Origin: Aquabacterium sp.
GTDB taxonomy: Bacteria > Pseudomonadota > Gammaproteobacteria > Burkholderiales > Burkholderiaceae_C
DNA length: 64,000 nt
Assembly: GCF_016234775.1 (NCBI RefSeq)
Contig: NZ_JACRAH010000031.1
Coordinates: 100,584 to 164,583 of the forward strand
Direction of reading: 5' to 3'
The notes below the pieces were generated by a model. That model searched no databases. It was given only the letters and a program-made list of their open reading frames with translations, and was not told the origin of the DNA. The translations under genes and the position numbers were made by a program. Of the stretch, positions 28,382 through 36,905 are shown piece by piece; the stretch's first letter is position 1; each line of letters opens with the position of its first letter.

Positions 28382-28397
28382 AAAGTGTATACACTTT
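28382..28397. promoter_or_regulatory. Perfect 16-bp palindrome, likely GntR operator
   Basis: AAAGTGTATACACTTT is an exact palindrome ending five bases before the GntR regulator start and 74 bases from the divergent uraH start. Its position suits autoregulation and control of uraH-puuD. FadR-type GntR proteins commonly bind short palindromes of this kind. Confidence 0.7.
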
Positions 28398-28401
28398 AAA
28401 C

Positions 28402-29190
28402 ATGATGAGCGTCGCGCGCAAGACATCTCCCTCCTCAACAGGCACAAGCAGCCGGCGTGCCCGCCTGCCCCGTGCGGATGCCGATCTCATCCCTTCGGCG
28501 CCTGAACCACAAGCCGACGGCGATGTCTCCAGCACCGAACACATCGTGGCCGCCGTGACGCGCGCCATCGTCGAGCACCGTTTGTTGCCCGGCGCCAAAC
28601 TGGTCGAACAGAAACTGGGTGACCGATTTGGCGTGTCGCGCACCGTCGTACGGCAAGCGCTGTACCGCCTGTCGGAACTCAAACTGGTGCGCCTGGAGCC
28701 TGCTCGTGGTGCATTCGTGGCCGCACCATCGATCAAGGAAGCGCGAGAGGTCTTCGCCGTGCGTCGCATGGTCGAAGCGCAGATGCTGCGCGAACTGATC
28801 CCGCGCCTCAAGCCAGCTGACGTCCGTGCGCTCAAGGCCCATATCAAGACCGAGCGCGAAGCCGTCAATCGCGTGGATGTGCCCACACGCACCAAGCTGC
28901 TATTCGACTTCCATGTGCGTCTGGCCGAGGTGCTGGGCAACCAGGTGCTGGTGGACCTGATGCAGGAGTTGGTGTCTCGCTGCTCACTCATCACGTTGAT
29001 GTACCAGTCTGCCGACAACGCGCAGGCATCGAATGCCGAGCACGTGCAGTTGCTCAAGGCCATGGAGGCCCGAGACACCGAGCTGGCCTTGAAACTGCTG
29101 CACGAACACCTTGACACCGTCGAGCGCCAACTGATCGAGCAACCCCGCACGAAGGCCTTGCCTGTGAGCGATGCCCTCGTGACAAGCTGA
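28402..29190 (+). CDS. GntR-family (FadR/FCD) regulator of ureide genes
   Basis: Repressor-type regulator of 262 residues with an unusual N-terminal tail of about 45 residues (Arg/Ser-rich, then Asp/Glu). The winged helix runs from TEHIVAAVTRAIVEHRLLPG through KLGDRFGVSRTVVRQALYRL; the FCD sensor domain from REVFAVRRMVEAQMLRELIP contains the metal-type FDFHVRLAEVLGN and SNAEHVQLLKAMEARD. Starts ATG 28402 and ATG 28405 are adjacent. The gene lies between uraH-puuD (divergent) and puuE (26 bases downstream, same strand), so it most likely controls urate or allantoin breakdown in both directions. The effector is unknown. Confidence 0.92.
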   Translation: MMSVARKTSPSSTGTSSRRARLPRADADLIPSAPEPQADGDVSSTEHIVAAVTRAIVEHRLLPGAKLVEQKLGDRFGVSRTVVRQALYRLSELKLVRLEPARGAFVAAPSIKEAREVFAVRRMVEAQMLRELIPRLKPADVRALKAHIKTEREAVNRVDVPTRTKLLFDFHVRLAEVLGNQVLVDLMQELVSRCSLITLMYQSADNAQASNAEHVQLLKAMEARDTELALKLLHEHLDTVERQLIEQPRTKALPVSDALVTS

Positions 29191-29215
29191 ACACCAAACC
29201 CCAACCGACAGGCCC

Positions 29216-30187
29216 ATGACCAGCCCCACGCCCTACCCCCGCGACCTCATTGGTTATGGCCGCCACGTGCCACACGCCTCGTGGCCGGGTGGCGCACGCA
29301 TCGCCGTGCAGTTCGTGCTCAATTACGAAGAAGGTGGCGAAAACTGCGTGCTGCATGGTGACGCGGGCAGCGAGCAGTTCCTCAGCGAGATGTTCAACCC
29401 GGCCTCCTACCCGGATCGGCACCTGAGCATGGAGTCGATCTACGAGTACGGTTCACGGGCGGGCGTGTGGCGCATCCTGCGCGAATTCGAAAAACGTGGC
29501 TGGCCCTTGACCGTCTTCGGCGTCAGCATGGCCTTGCAACGCCACCCCGAACTCACCCAGGCCTTTGTCGACCTCGGGCATGAAATCGCCTGCCACGGCT
29601 GGCGCTGGATCCACTACCAGAGCATGGACGAAGCCACCGAGCGCGAACACATGCGCATCGGCATGCAGATCATTGAAGAGCTCACCGGCCAGCGTGCCCA
29701 GGGCTGGTACACAGGCCGGGACAGCCCGCGCACGCGCCGCCTCGTGGCCGACTACGGTGGTTTCGACTACGACAGCGACTACTACGGTGACGACCTGCCC
29801 TTCTGGACCCAAGTGCAGCGCAGCGATGGCCAGACGGTACCGCACCTGATCGTGCCCTACACCCTGGACGTCAACGACATGCGCTTCGCCCTGCCGCAGG
29901 GCTATTCGCAAGGCGAGGACTTCTTCACCTACCTGAAGGACACCTTCGACCTGCTGTACGCAGAGGGCGACCCGGCGGGTGACAACGCCCCCAAGATGAT
30001 GAGCGTGGGCATGCACTGCCGCTTGCTGGGGCGCCCTGGCCGCTTCCGGGCCTTCCAGCGCTTTCTGGATCACGTTGCCCAACATGACCAGGTGTGGGTG
30101 TGCCGCCGGATTGACATCGCCAGGCACTGGAAGCAGGTGCACCCCTGTCAACCCGCGGCAACCGGCTCGACACCGGCCCAGCCTTGA
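29216..30187 (+). CDS. puuE: Allantoinase, PuuE (polysaccharide-deacetylase fold)
   Basis: Hydrolyses allantoin to allantoate. It has 323 residues and belongs to the cofactor-independent allantoinase group that resembles NodB-type deacetylases, not the amidohydrolase type. Signature sequences are RDLIGYGRHVPHASWPGGAR near residue 9, FVLNYEEGGENCVLHGDAGS, HLSMESIYEYGSRAGVWRIL, GHEIACHGWRWIHYQSM and the later GWYTGRDSPRTRRLV. The final 20 residues are a Pro/Ala-rich extension. It follows the GntR gene and its stop lies 14 bases before the next start, so the three downstream genes are one unit. Confidence 0.95.
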   Translation: MTSPTPYPRDLIGYGRHVPHASWPGGARIAVQFVLNYEEGGENCVLHGDAGSEQFLSEMFNPASYPDRHLSMESIYEYGSRAGVWRILREFEKRGWPLTVFGVSMALQRHPELTQAFVDLGHEIACHGWRWIHYQSMDEATEREHMRIGMQIIEELTGQRAQGWYTGRDSPRTRRLVADYGGFDYDSDYYGDDLPFWTQVQRSDGQTVPHLIVPYTLDVNDMRFALPQGYSQGEDFFTYLKDTFDLLYAEGDPAGDNAPKMMSVGMHCRLLGRPGRFRAFQRFLDHVAQHDQVWVCRRIDIARHWKQVHPCQPAATGSTPAQP

Positions 30188-30201
30188 ACGAGGCACACGA
30201 C

Positions 30202-31983
30202 ATGAGCCTCACACTGGATCAACTCAATGCGGCGGGCCGCGACAGCTTCGTGGCGCTGCTGGATGGCGTCTACGAGCATTCGCCCTGGATCGCCGATGCC
30301 GCCTGGTCTCAGCGCCCGTTCAAAACCATCCCGCAGCTGAAGTACACCCTCGCACAAGTGGTGCGTCAATCTGGCGAAGAACGGCAAAAGGGGCTGATCC
30401 GCGCCCACCCTGAACTGGCTGGCAAGGCCGCGGTCGCGGGCCAGCTCACGGCCGAATCCACCAACGAGCAAAGCCGTGCGGGGCTCACCCATTGCACCGC
30501 GCAAGAGTTCGCCCGGCTGCAGCAACTCAATGCCGACTACAACGCCCGCTTTGGCTGGCCCTTCATCCTGGCCGTACGTGGCCCGCGGGGCCTGGGGCTG
30601 ACACGCGAGCAGATCATCGACACCTTCGCGCGGCGTCTGGATAACCCGGCGGATTTCGAACTGGCCGAGTGCCTGCGCAACATCCACCGCATCGCCGAGA
30701 TTCGCCTGCACGACAAGTTCGGGACCGAGCCCGTGCTCGGCAACCTGGTGTGGGACTGGGCTGAAAGCCTGGCTGCACACAGCGAGCCAGGCTATGCAGA
30801 ACAAGGCCAGTTGACCGTCACCTACATGACGCCAGCCCATCAGGCCTGTGCCGCGCAATTGACAACCTGGATGCAGGACTGCGGTTTTGACGAGGTCTCG
30901 ATCGATGCCGTGGGCAATGTCGTAGGCATCTACCAAGGCAGCGATGCCAGTGCGCCGCGCCTGCTCACCGGCTCCCATTACGACACGGTGCGCAACGGCG
31001 GCAAATACGATGGCCGACTGGGCATCTTCGTGCCCATGGCCTGCGTACGAGAACTGCACCGCCAGGGACGTCGTTTGAAATACGGCATCGAGGTGATCGG
31101 CTTTGCAGAAGAAGAAGGCCAGCGTTTCAAGGCCACCTTCCTGGGCTCCGGCGCACTGGTGGGCGACTTTCCGCCCTCTTGGCTCGATCAGCAGGATGCC
31201 GATGGCATCAGCCTGCGCGAGGCCATGCAGGCTGCCGGCCTGAGCGCCAGCTTGGCCGATATCCACGCGCTGAAGCGCGACCCCGCACGCTACCTCGGCT
31301 TCGTCGAGGTCCACATCGAGCAAGGCCCCTGGCTGGACGAGATCGACCAGCCACTTGGCGTGGTCACAGCCATCAATGGCAGCGCACGCTATGCGGGCGA
31401 GGTCATCGGGCAGGCCAGCCATGCCGGCACCACGCCCATGGACAGGCGCAAGGATGCCGCCGCCGCGGTGGCCGAGCTGGTGCTGTATGTGGAGCAACGT
31501 GCCGCATGGGACGCGCACTCGCCCCAAGGGCCCTCGGTCGGGACGGTGGGTGTGTTGAACGTGCCGTCGGGCTCGGTCAACGTGGTGCCCGGGCGATGCC
31601 AGTTCACGCTGGACCTGCGTGCACCTGACAACGCGCAGCGCGACGCCCTGGTGGCCGATGTGCACAAGCAGCTGGCAGCGATTTGCGAGCGGCGCGGCCT
31701 GCGCCATACGCTCACGCTGAGCATGCAGGCCAGTGCTGCGCCCTCCGACCCCAGCTGGCAGGCGCGCTGGGAAGCAGCCGTCATGGCCACAGGGCTGCCC
31801 GTTTTCAAGCTGCCCAGCGGTGCCGGGCATGACGCCATGAAGCTGCACGAATGCATGCCGCAGGCCATGCTCTTCGTGCGTGGCGGCAACGCCGGCATCA
31901 GCCACAACCCGCTGGAAACCATCACCAACGACGACGCGCAACTGTGCGTGGACGCCTTCATGCACCTGCTGGAGCAACTGTGA
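30202..31983 (+). CDS. Fused OHCU decarboxylase / allantoate amidohydrolase
   Basis: Bifunctional protein of 593 residues. The first 165 or so residues are a UraD domain (LDQLNAAGRDSFVALLDGVY, IRAHPELAGKAAVAGQLTAE, FGWPFILAVRGPRGLG) that decarboxylates OHCU to S-allantoin. The rest is an M20-type amidohydrolase acting on allantoate: TGSHYDTVRNGGKYDGRLG holds zinc ligands, then EVIGFAEEEGQRFKATFLGS, FVEVHIEQGPWLDEI and the end SGAGHDAMKLHECMPQAMLF with GNAGISHNPLETI. The two act on either side of PuuE, so the fusion links non-adjacent steps. ATG 30202 has GAGG upstream; a TTG at 30184 overlapping puuE is less likely. The next gene starts inside its stop codon (GTGA). Confidence 0.93.
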   Translation: MSLTLDQLNAAGRDSFVALLDGVYEHSPWIADAAWSQRPFKTIPQLKYTLAQVVRQSGEERQKGLIRAHPELAGKAAVAGQLTAESTNEQSRAGLTHCTAQEFARLQQLNADYNARFGWPFILAVRGPRGLGLTREQIIDTFARRLDNPADFELAECLRNIHRIAEIRLHDKFGTEPVLGNLVWDWAESLAAHSEPGYAEQGQLTVTYMTPAHQACAAQLTTWMQDCGFDEVSIDAVGNVVGIYQGSDASAPRLLTGSHYDTVRNGGKYDGRLGIFVPMACVRELHRQGRRLKYGIEVIGFAEEEGQRFKATFLGSGALVGDFPPSWLDQQDADGISLREAMQAAGLSASLADIHALKRDPARYLGFVEVHIEQGPWLDEIDQPLGVVTAINGSARYAGEVIGQASHAGTTPMDRRKDAAAAVAELVLYVEQRAAWDAHSPQGPSVGTVGVLNVPSGSVNVVPGRCQFTLDLRAPDNAQRDALVADVHKQLAAICERRGLRHTLTLSMQASAAPSDPSWQARWEAAVMATGLPVFKLPSGAGHDAMKLHECMPQAMLFVRGGNAGISHNPLETITNDDAQLCVDAFMHLLEQL

Positions 31984-33242
31984 GCACGACCCAAGCCGCT
32001 GAGCACTACGCCCGACTCGATCAGTGGATCGATGCGCATTTCGATGAAGAGGTGCGCTTCCTGCAAGCCCTGGTGCAGGTACCGACTGACACCCCACCGG
32101 GCAACAACGCGCCACATGCAGAGCGCACCGCCGAGCTGCTCAAGGGCTTTGGCTGGCAGCCCGAAGCTCACAGCGTGCCCGACGCCGAGGTCAAGGCCTA
32201 CGGCCTGCAAAGCCTCACCAACCTGATCGTGCGCCGCCGCTTCGGTGAAGGTGGCCGCACCATCGCCCTCAATGCCCACGGTGATGTGGTGCCGCCAGGC
32301 GAAGGCTGGACGCATGACCCATACGGTGGCGAAGTGGTCGATGGGCAACTTTATGGACGCGCCGCGGCCGTCAGCAAGAGTGACTTCGCCACCTACAGCT
32401 TTGCCCTGCGTGCGCTGGAGGCCCTGGCCGCATCGAGCGGCAACGCGGCTTTGAAAGGCTCGGTGGAGCTGCACTTCACCTACGACGAAGAGTTCGGCGG
32501 CGAACTTGGGCCCGGCTGGCTGCTCAAACAAGGCCTGACCAAGCCCGATCTGCTGATCGCCGCCGGCTTCAGCTACGAGGTGGTCACCGCGCACAACGGT
32601 TGCCTGCAAATGGAGGTGACGGTGCACGGCCAGATGGCCCATGCGGCCATACCGCACACTGGCATCGATGCCTTGCAAGGCGCCGTCACCATCCTCAACG
32701 CGCTGTACGCCCAGAACAAGGTCTACCAGGGCATCACATCCAGCGTGCCTGGCATCAAGCATCCTTACCTGAACGTCGGGCGCATCGAAGGCGGCACCAA
32801 CACCAATGTCGTGCCAGGCAAGGTGGTCTTCAAGCTGGATCGCCGCATGATCCCCGAAGAGAATCCCGCACAGGTGGAAGCCGACATCCGCCGCGTGATC
32901 GCCGAGTCGGCCGCCTCCTTCCCCGGCATCCGCGTCGAGATCAAGCGCCTGCTGTTGGCCCATTCGCTGCGGCCTCTGCCGGGACACGAGCCTCTGGTTC
33001 AAGCCCTGCAGCGACACGGCGAGGCGATTTTCGGCGAACCTATCCCGACCAGTGGCACACCGCTGTACACCGATGTGCGCTTGTACGGCGCGCACGGCAT
33101 CCCGGCGGCCATCTACGGTGCTGGCCCGCGCACCGTGTTCGAGTCGAACGCCAAGCGGGCCGACGAGCATCTGGCGCTGGCAGATCTGCGACGCGCCACC
33201 AAGGTCGTGGCACGCAGCCTCTGGGATCTACTCGGCGGTTGA
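31980..33242 (+). CDS. M20-family metallohydrolase, substrate unknown
   Basis: Zinc hydrolase of 420 residues in the ArgE/DapE/peptidase M20 family. The metal site includes IALNAHGDVVPPGEGWTHDP (His and Asp), the DEEFGGELGPGWLLKQG glutamate motif, and a C-terminal TSGTPLYTDVRLYGAHGIPA. It has a dimerisation domain around GQMAHAAIPHTGIDALQGAV. GTG 31980 overlaps the stop of the preceding gene, showing tight coupling. The position at the end of a ureide operon suggests a step after allantoate, for instance on ureidoglycine or ureidoglycolate, or hydrolysis of another N-carbamoyl compound. This is inference; a peptidase role is equally open. Confidence 0.85.
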   Translation: MSTTQAAEHYARLDQWIDAHFDEEVRFLQALVQVPTDTPPGNNAPHAERTAELLKGFGWQPEAHSVPDAEVKAYGLQSLTNLIVRRRFGEGGRTIALNAHGDVVPPGEGWTHDPYGGEVVDGQLYGRAAAVSKSDFATYSFALRALEALAASSGNAALKGSVELHFTYDEEFGGELGPGWLLKQGLTKPDLLIAAGFSYEVVTAHNGCLQMEVTVHGQMAHAAIPHTGIDALQGAVTILNALYAQNKVYQGITSSVPGIKHPYLNVGRIEGGTNTNVVPGKVVFKLDRRMIPEENPAQVEADIRRVIAESAASFPGIRVEIKRLLLAHSLRPLPGHEPLVQALQRHGEAIFGEPIPTSGTPLYTDVRLYGAHGIPAAIYGAGPRTVFESNAKRADEHLALADLRRATKVVARSLWDLLGG

Positions 33243-33363
33243 CCCCCGAAATGGGGGCCATCTCAGGCAGCGCGCGTCAGTAATATGGAAACAGAACTTG
33301 CAGCACGGAGTGCCGCTCGAATTTCCTTCTCCAGCCTAACCATTTATCTCAAAAAGGGAGCAC

Positions 33364-33999
33364 ATGATCATGAACGTCCGTTTTAGCCTGTCCAGCGCGC
33401 TGGCAAGTGGTGTCGCCATTCTGTCCACGCTGGCATCGACCGCGGCGTGTGCAGCCAGCGCCACAGTGTCACTCGACGGGGCCTCCTACTTGTCAGCCAC
33501 CAACGGCAGCGGCACCATCAGCGCAGCGGGCTCGTCACAATCAATGTGGACAACAGGCGACTACGTTACCAAGGCGTTCACAACCAGTGGACTGAGCAGT
33601 GTGACTTCGCTGGAAGCCTCGATCAACATTCACAACATGCTTGGCACGTACAACGGCACCACAGGCACTGACCTTCAGATCAATGTCTTGCTCAATGGGA
33701 GCCTGCTTGGTTCCTTGAACGCGCTGGCATGCGGCTATTACTGCAACGAAAACCAGACCCTTCACTTCAGCAGCAGCGCATTCGCACCCATCGTTGGCAA
33801 CGACGCCTACACGGTGACGTTCGCCCTGGGTAACACCATTCCTCAGGGTGAAGGCTCCATTCGCTTCTTTGGCGACTCCAGCATCACGGTTGCCGGCGCC
33901 GTCCCTGAGCCCGGCACGTATGGCTTGTTGTTCGCTGGCGTACTGGGCCTGGGCTTGTCCTCCCGCAAGTTCCGCCAAGGCCTGGCTGGCAAGCGCTGA
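33364..33999 (+). CDS. PEP-CTERM sorting domain protein
   Basis: Exported protein of 211 residues and unknown function. The signal peptide is MIMNVRFSLSSALASGVAIL followed by STLASTAACAA. The mature part is Ser/Thr/Asn-rich (SYLSATNGSGTISAAGSSQS) with one possible disulfide pair near ALACGYYCNEN. The tail is AVPEPGTYGLLFAGVLGLGL followed by SSRKFRQGLAGKR, a typical PEP-CTERM exosortase signal. AGGGAG lies just upstream of ATG 33364; ATG 33370 is possible. It follows the M20 gene by 121 bases with a hairpin at 33245-33259 between them, and is not clearly linked to TrhO downstream. The other PEP-CTERM gene of the window (25805-26524) has a different mature sequence. Confidence 0.9.
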   Translation: MIMNVRFSLSSALASGVAILSTLASTAACAASATVSLDGASYLSATNGSGTISAAGSSQSMWTTGDYVTKAFTTSGLSSVTSLEASINIHNMLGTYNGTTGTDLQINVLLNGSLLGSLNALACGYYCNENQTLHFSSSAFAPIVGNDAYTVTFALGNTIPQGEGSIRFFGDSSITVAGAVPEPGTYGLLFAGVLGLGLSSRKFRQGLAGKR

Positions 34000-34052
34000 C
34001 ACGTGGCAGTGCAGGCCAGGGCAATCCAAGCAAAATTGGCGACAATGCGCGG

Positions 34053-34946
34053 ATGCCCTCATCCGCCCTGCCACTGGTTCACACCTCCTTCTACCGCTTT
34101 GTCGCGCTGAGCGATCCTGACGCCATCGCCGGGATCCTGCGCGAACTGGTCGCAACCCTGACCGGTAGCGCGCTGGTGGCAGAAGAAGGCATCAGCGGCG
34201 CGCTAGCCGGCAGCGTCGAGCAGATCGATGCTTTTGAGCGCGCCATGCACCAGGACCCGCGCCTGCAAGGCCTGTTTGCCGACATGCCCTTCAAACGCAG
34301 CGCCTGCCAGACGCCGCCGTTCTGGAAGGTGCGCGTGCACCGCAAGCGCGAGATCGTGGCCCTGGGGCTGGATGGTGTCTCGGGCCTGGTGCCCGACCGC
34401 GCCCAGGGCCAGCACCTGAGCCCGCAGCAATGGCGCGACCTCATCGCGCAAGACAACGTCGTCGTCATCGACAACCGCAACAGCTTCGAGTACCGCCTAG
34501 GCCGCTTCAAGAACGCGATTGACCCGCACGTGGACAACTTCCGCGACTTCCCGGATTACGTGTCCTCGCACGCCGATCAATGGAGAGCCGAAGGCAAGAA
34601 GGTCGCCATGTACTGCACAGGCGGCATCCGCTGCGAAAAAACCAGCGCCTGGATGCAGCAGTTCGGCCTGGACATCTACCAGCTCGATGGCGGCATCCTG
34701 AACTTCTTCCAGAGCCTGCCCGACGCCGACAAGGACTGGCAAGGCGAGTGCTTCGTGTTCGACAACCGCATCGCCATTGACACCCGCCTGCAAGAGACCC
34801 CCACGACGGCCGATGAGGTTTACAACGACAGCCCGGATGAGCTGTGGCGCAAGGAGCGCGCACACCGGCTGGACTCGGTGACACCAAAGGCGAGCCGGGT
34901 CAACACGCCTGATGCCCCCACTGCGGGCCCGGACGATCAAGACTGA
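34053..34946 (+). CDS. trhO: tRNA uridine(34) hydroxylase TrhO (rhodanese-like)
   Basis: Rhodanese-superfamily protein of 297 residues, homologue of YceA/TrhO, which hydroxylates tRNA U34 with oxygen (known for the Escherichia coli protein). It has the N-terminal acylphosphatase-like domain (YRFVALSDPDAIAGILRELV, VAEEGISGALAGS) and a rhodanese domain with NVVVIDNRNSFEYRLGRFKN and the active-site loop VAMYCTGGIRCEKTSAWMQQ, where the Cys sits in CTGGIRCEK. The C-terminal ACFVFD-like GECFVFDNRIAID is also typical, followed by a non-conserved tail. The start ATG has only a weak ribosome site. It lies 12 bases before the pseudouridine synthase gene, another RNA-modifying enzyme. Confidence 0.94.
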   Translation: MPSSALPLVHTSFYRFVALSDPDAIAGILRELVATLTGSALVAEEGISGALAGSVEQIDAFERAMHQDPRLQGLFADMPFKRSACQTPPFWKVRVHRKREIVALGLDGVSGLVPDRAQGQHLSPQQWRDLIAQDNVVVIDNRNSFEYRLGRFKNAIDPHVDNFRDFPDYVSSHADQWRAEGKKVAMYCTGGIRCEKTSAWMQQFGLDIYQLDGGILNFFQSLPDADKDWQGECFVFDNRIAIDTRLQETPTTADEVYNDSPDELWRKERAHRLDSVTPKASRVNTPDAPTAGPDDQD

Positions 34947-34958
34947 TCACTGCCGTCC

Positions 34959-35921
34959 ATGAGCAAGCCCACATTGCCCACGATCAACGGCGTGAGCGCC
35001 AGTTGTGTGGCCCTGCCCGATGGCCCTTGGCCGACGATGCTGGACTACCTCGCTCAGCGCATTCCTGCCGTGTCGCGCGAAGACTGGGCCGATCGCATGG
35101 GCAAGGGCGAGGTGGTCGATGCCCACGGTCACCCCATCTCGGTTGACACGCCCTATCGTGCCCACACCAAGCTCTACTACTGGCGCAGCCTGCCCTTCGA
35201 ACACCGGGTGCCCTTTGACGAAGAGGTGGTGTTCCAGGATGACTACCTGGTGGTGGCCTACAAGCCGCACTTCCTGCCTGTCACGCCCAAAGGCCGCTAT
35301 CTGCAGGAGACACTGCTGGTGCGCCTCAAGCGCAAGCTCGGCATTGACACCCTGGTGCCCATGCACCGCATCGACCGCGAAACGGCTGGGCTCGTGGCCT
35401 TCACGATCCAGCCGCACACGCGCAATGCCTACCAGGCTCTGTTTCGGGACAAGGTGGTCAACAAGACCTATGAGGCCATCGCGCCCTTGAGCAAGGCGGT
35501 GGCGCTGCCCATGGTCTACCGCTCGCGCCTGGCAGAAAGCGAGCGCTTCATGGCCATGCATGAAGTGGCCGGCACACCCAATGCCGAAACCCGCATCGAA
35601 CTGATCGAATCAGCTGGCGATTGGGGCAGATTCAAGCTGCAACCCGTCACGGGCCAGAAGCACCAGTTGCGCGCGCACATGTCGGCGCTGGGCATGCCGC
35701 TGCTCAACGACCAGATCTACCCGGAACTGTTGCCCGCCTTGCCACCAGAAGTTGCACCAGACTTCTCTCGTCCTTTGCAACTGTTGGCTCAGTCTCTGTC
35801 GTTCATGGACCCGATCACTGCCCAGCAACGTGACATTCACTGCGGGCGCAGCCTGGATCTGACATCGGCGCTGCGTCAGTCAGACCAGTCAAGCCCAACA
35901 GACCAGCCGGGTGAGGCTTAA
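34959..35921 (+). CDS. RluA-family pseudouridine synthase
   Basis: RNA pseudouridine synthase of 320 residues. The catalytic motif is MHRIDRETAGLVAFTIQP with the nucleophilic Asp of HRID/RETxG. Conserved flanks are DDYLVVAYKPHFLPVTPKGR and FKLQPVTGQKHQLRAHMSAL with GMPLLNDQIYP. The N-terminal 70 residues resemble a degenerate S4-like region (REDWADRMGKGEVVDAHGHP), as in the group of RluA proteins near tRNA pseudouridine synthase TruC/RluC. The RNA target cannot be told. It is coupled to trhO and ends with a four-base overlap with the end of the convergent psd gene. Confidence 0.92.
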   Translation: MSKPTLPTINGVSASCVALPDGPWPTMLDYLAQRIPAVSREDWADRMGKGEVVDAHGHPISVDTPYRAHTKLYYWRSLPFEHRVPFDEEVVFQDDYLVVAYKPHFLPVTPKGRYLQETLLVRLKRKLGIDTLVPMHRIDRETAGLVAFTIQPHTRNAYQALFRDKVVNKTYEAIAPLSKAVALPMVYRSRLAESERFMAMHEVAGTPNAETRIELIESAGDWGRFKLQPVTGQKHQLRAHMSALGMPLLNDQIYPELLPALPPEVAPDFSRPLQLLAQSLSFMDPITAQQRDIHCGRSLDLTSALRQSDQSSPTDQPGEA

Positions 35922-36760
35922 CGCTGCGCCATCGCCTCGCCCATGCGGATCGCACGAGCAGGCTCCCACGCGGCGTTGAACTGAAGCGGCCCCTTGGGGA
36001 ACAGCATGACCACAGTCGAGCCCAGCAGGAAGCGGCCCATCTCGTCGCCTTGCTTGAAGACGATGTTCTGATCGTCATAACGCCATTCGCGCACCTGGGC
36101 GCTGCGAGGCGGGTTGACCACGCCATGCCAGACGGTGGCCATGCTGCCCACGATGGTGGCGCCCACCAGGGTCAGCACAAAGGGGCCCTTGGCCGATTCG
36201 AACACGCAGACGACGCGCTCGTTGCGCGCAAACAGGCCGGGCACACCACGTGCGGTCGCGGGGTTCACCGAGAACAGGTCACCCGGCACGTAGATCATGC
36301 GCGTGAGCTTGCCGTCACAAGGCATGTGGATGCGGTGGTAGTCCTTGGGGCTCAGGTAGAGCGTGGCGAAATGACCATCTTCAAAACGTGCCGCCAGCTG
36401 GGCGTCGCCACCCACCAGTGTCGTCGTCGAATAGGCATGGCCCTTGGCCTGGAAGACCTGGTCCTTCTTGATCGGCCCGATCTGGCTGATGGCGCCGTCC
36501 ACCGGGCTGATCAGGTCGGCCTGGGCCAAGGGGCGGGCACCGGCCTTGAGTGGGCGCGAGAAGAACTCGTTGAAGGTCGGGTAGCTGGCGATGTCCGGGT
36601 TGGCCGCCTCGCTCATGTTCACGCCATAGCGCTTGACGAACCAGGCAATGAAGCGCGTCGTGGCGGCACCGCCGCGCAGCGATGCCAATGCGCCGGCCGC
36701 CTGGGTCAATGCCTTCTTGGGCAAGACATACTGCATGGCAACGAATAGACGGTCCGACAC
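35918..36760 (-). CDS. psd: Phosphatidylserine decarboxylase
   Basis: Membrane-associated pyruvoyl enzyme of 280 residues forming phosphatidylethanolamine. The proenzyme cleaves itself at the LGST motif, seen in GRFLLGSTVVMLFPKG near residue 245. Other marks are FNEFFSRPLKAGARPLAQAD, LISPVDGAISQIGPIKKDQ, HFATLYLSPKDYHRIHMPCD and VNPATARGVPGLFARNERVV. The start is GTG 36760 with GAGGGG upstream; the Met at 36736 is less likely as it would cut off the helical N-terminus. It stands alone between convergent and divergent genes. Confidence 0.97.
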   Translation of the reverse strand: MSDRLFVAMQYVLPKKALTQAAGALASLRGGAATTRFIAWFVKRYGVNMSEAANPDIASYPTFNEFFSRPLKAGARPLAQADLISPVDGAISQIGPIKKDQVFQAKGHAYSTTTLVGGDAQLAARFEDGHFATLYLSPKDYHRIHMPCDGKLTRMIYVPGDLFSVNPATARGVPGLFARNERVVCVFESAKGPFVLTLVGATIVGSMATVWHGVVNPPRSAQVREWRYDDQNIVFKQGDEMGRFLLGSTVVMLFPKGPLQFNAAWEPARAIRMGEAMAQR

Positions 36761-36905
36761 GTGCGCCCCTCAGTGGTGTGTGGTGGTTTGAACGAAGCCG
36801 AGCATTCTATCTTTGTCGTCTGGCAACCTCACAAATCGGACGGGGATCCAGCAAGCACACGCGGCCTCGGGTACAAAGTAGCCTGTCTTTGACTGGAGTC
36901 GCCCC

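Noticed and set aside
30148..32115. Long open frame (655 codons) on the minus strand opposite the UraD-allantoate amidohydrolase gene
   Set aside because: It is the antisense shadow of a strongly conserved gene in GC-rich DNA; its translation is rich in His, Gln and Arg and shows no domain.
33280..33310. Possible sigma-54 promoter before the second PEP-CTERM gene (TGG...TTGCAG)
   Set aside because: The spacing between GG and GC is 11 bases instead of 10, so it does not meet the consensus.
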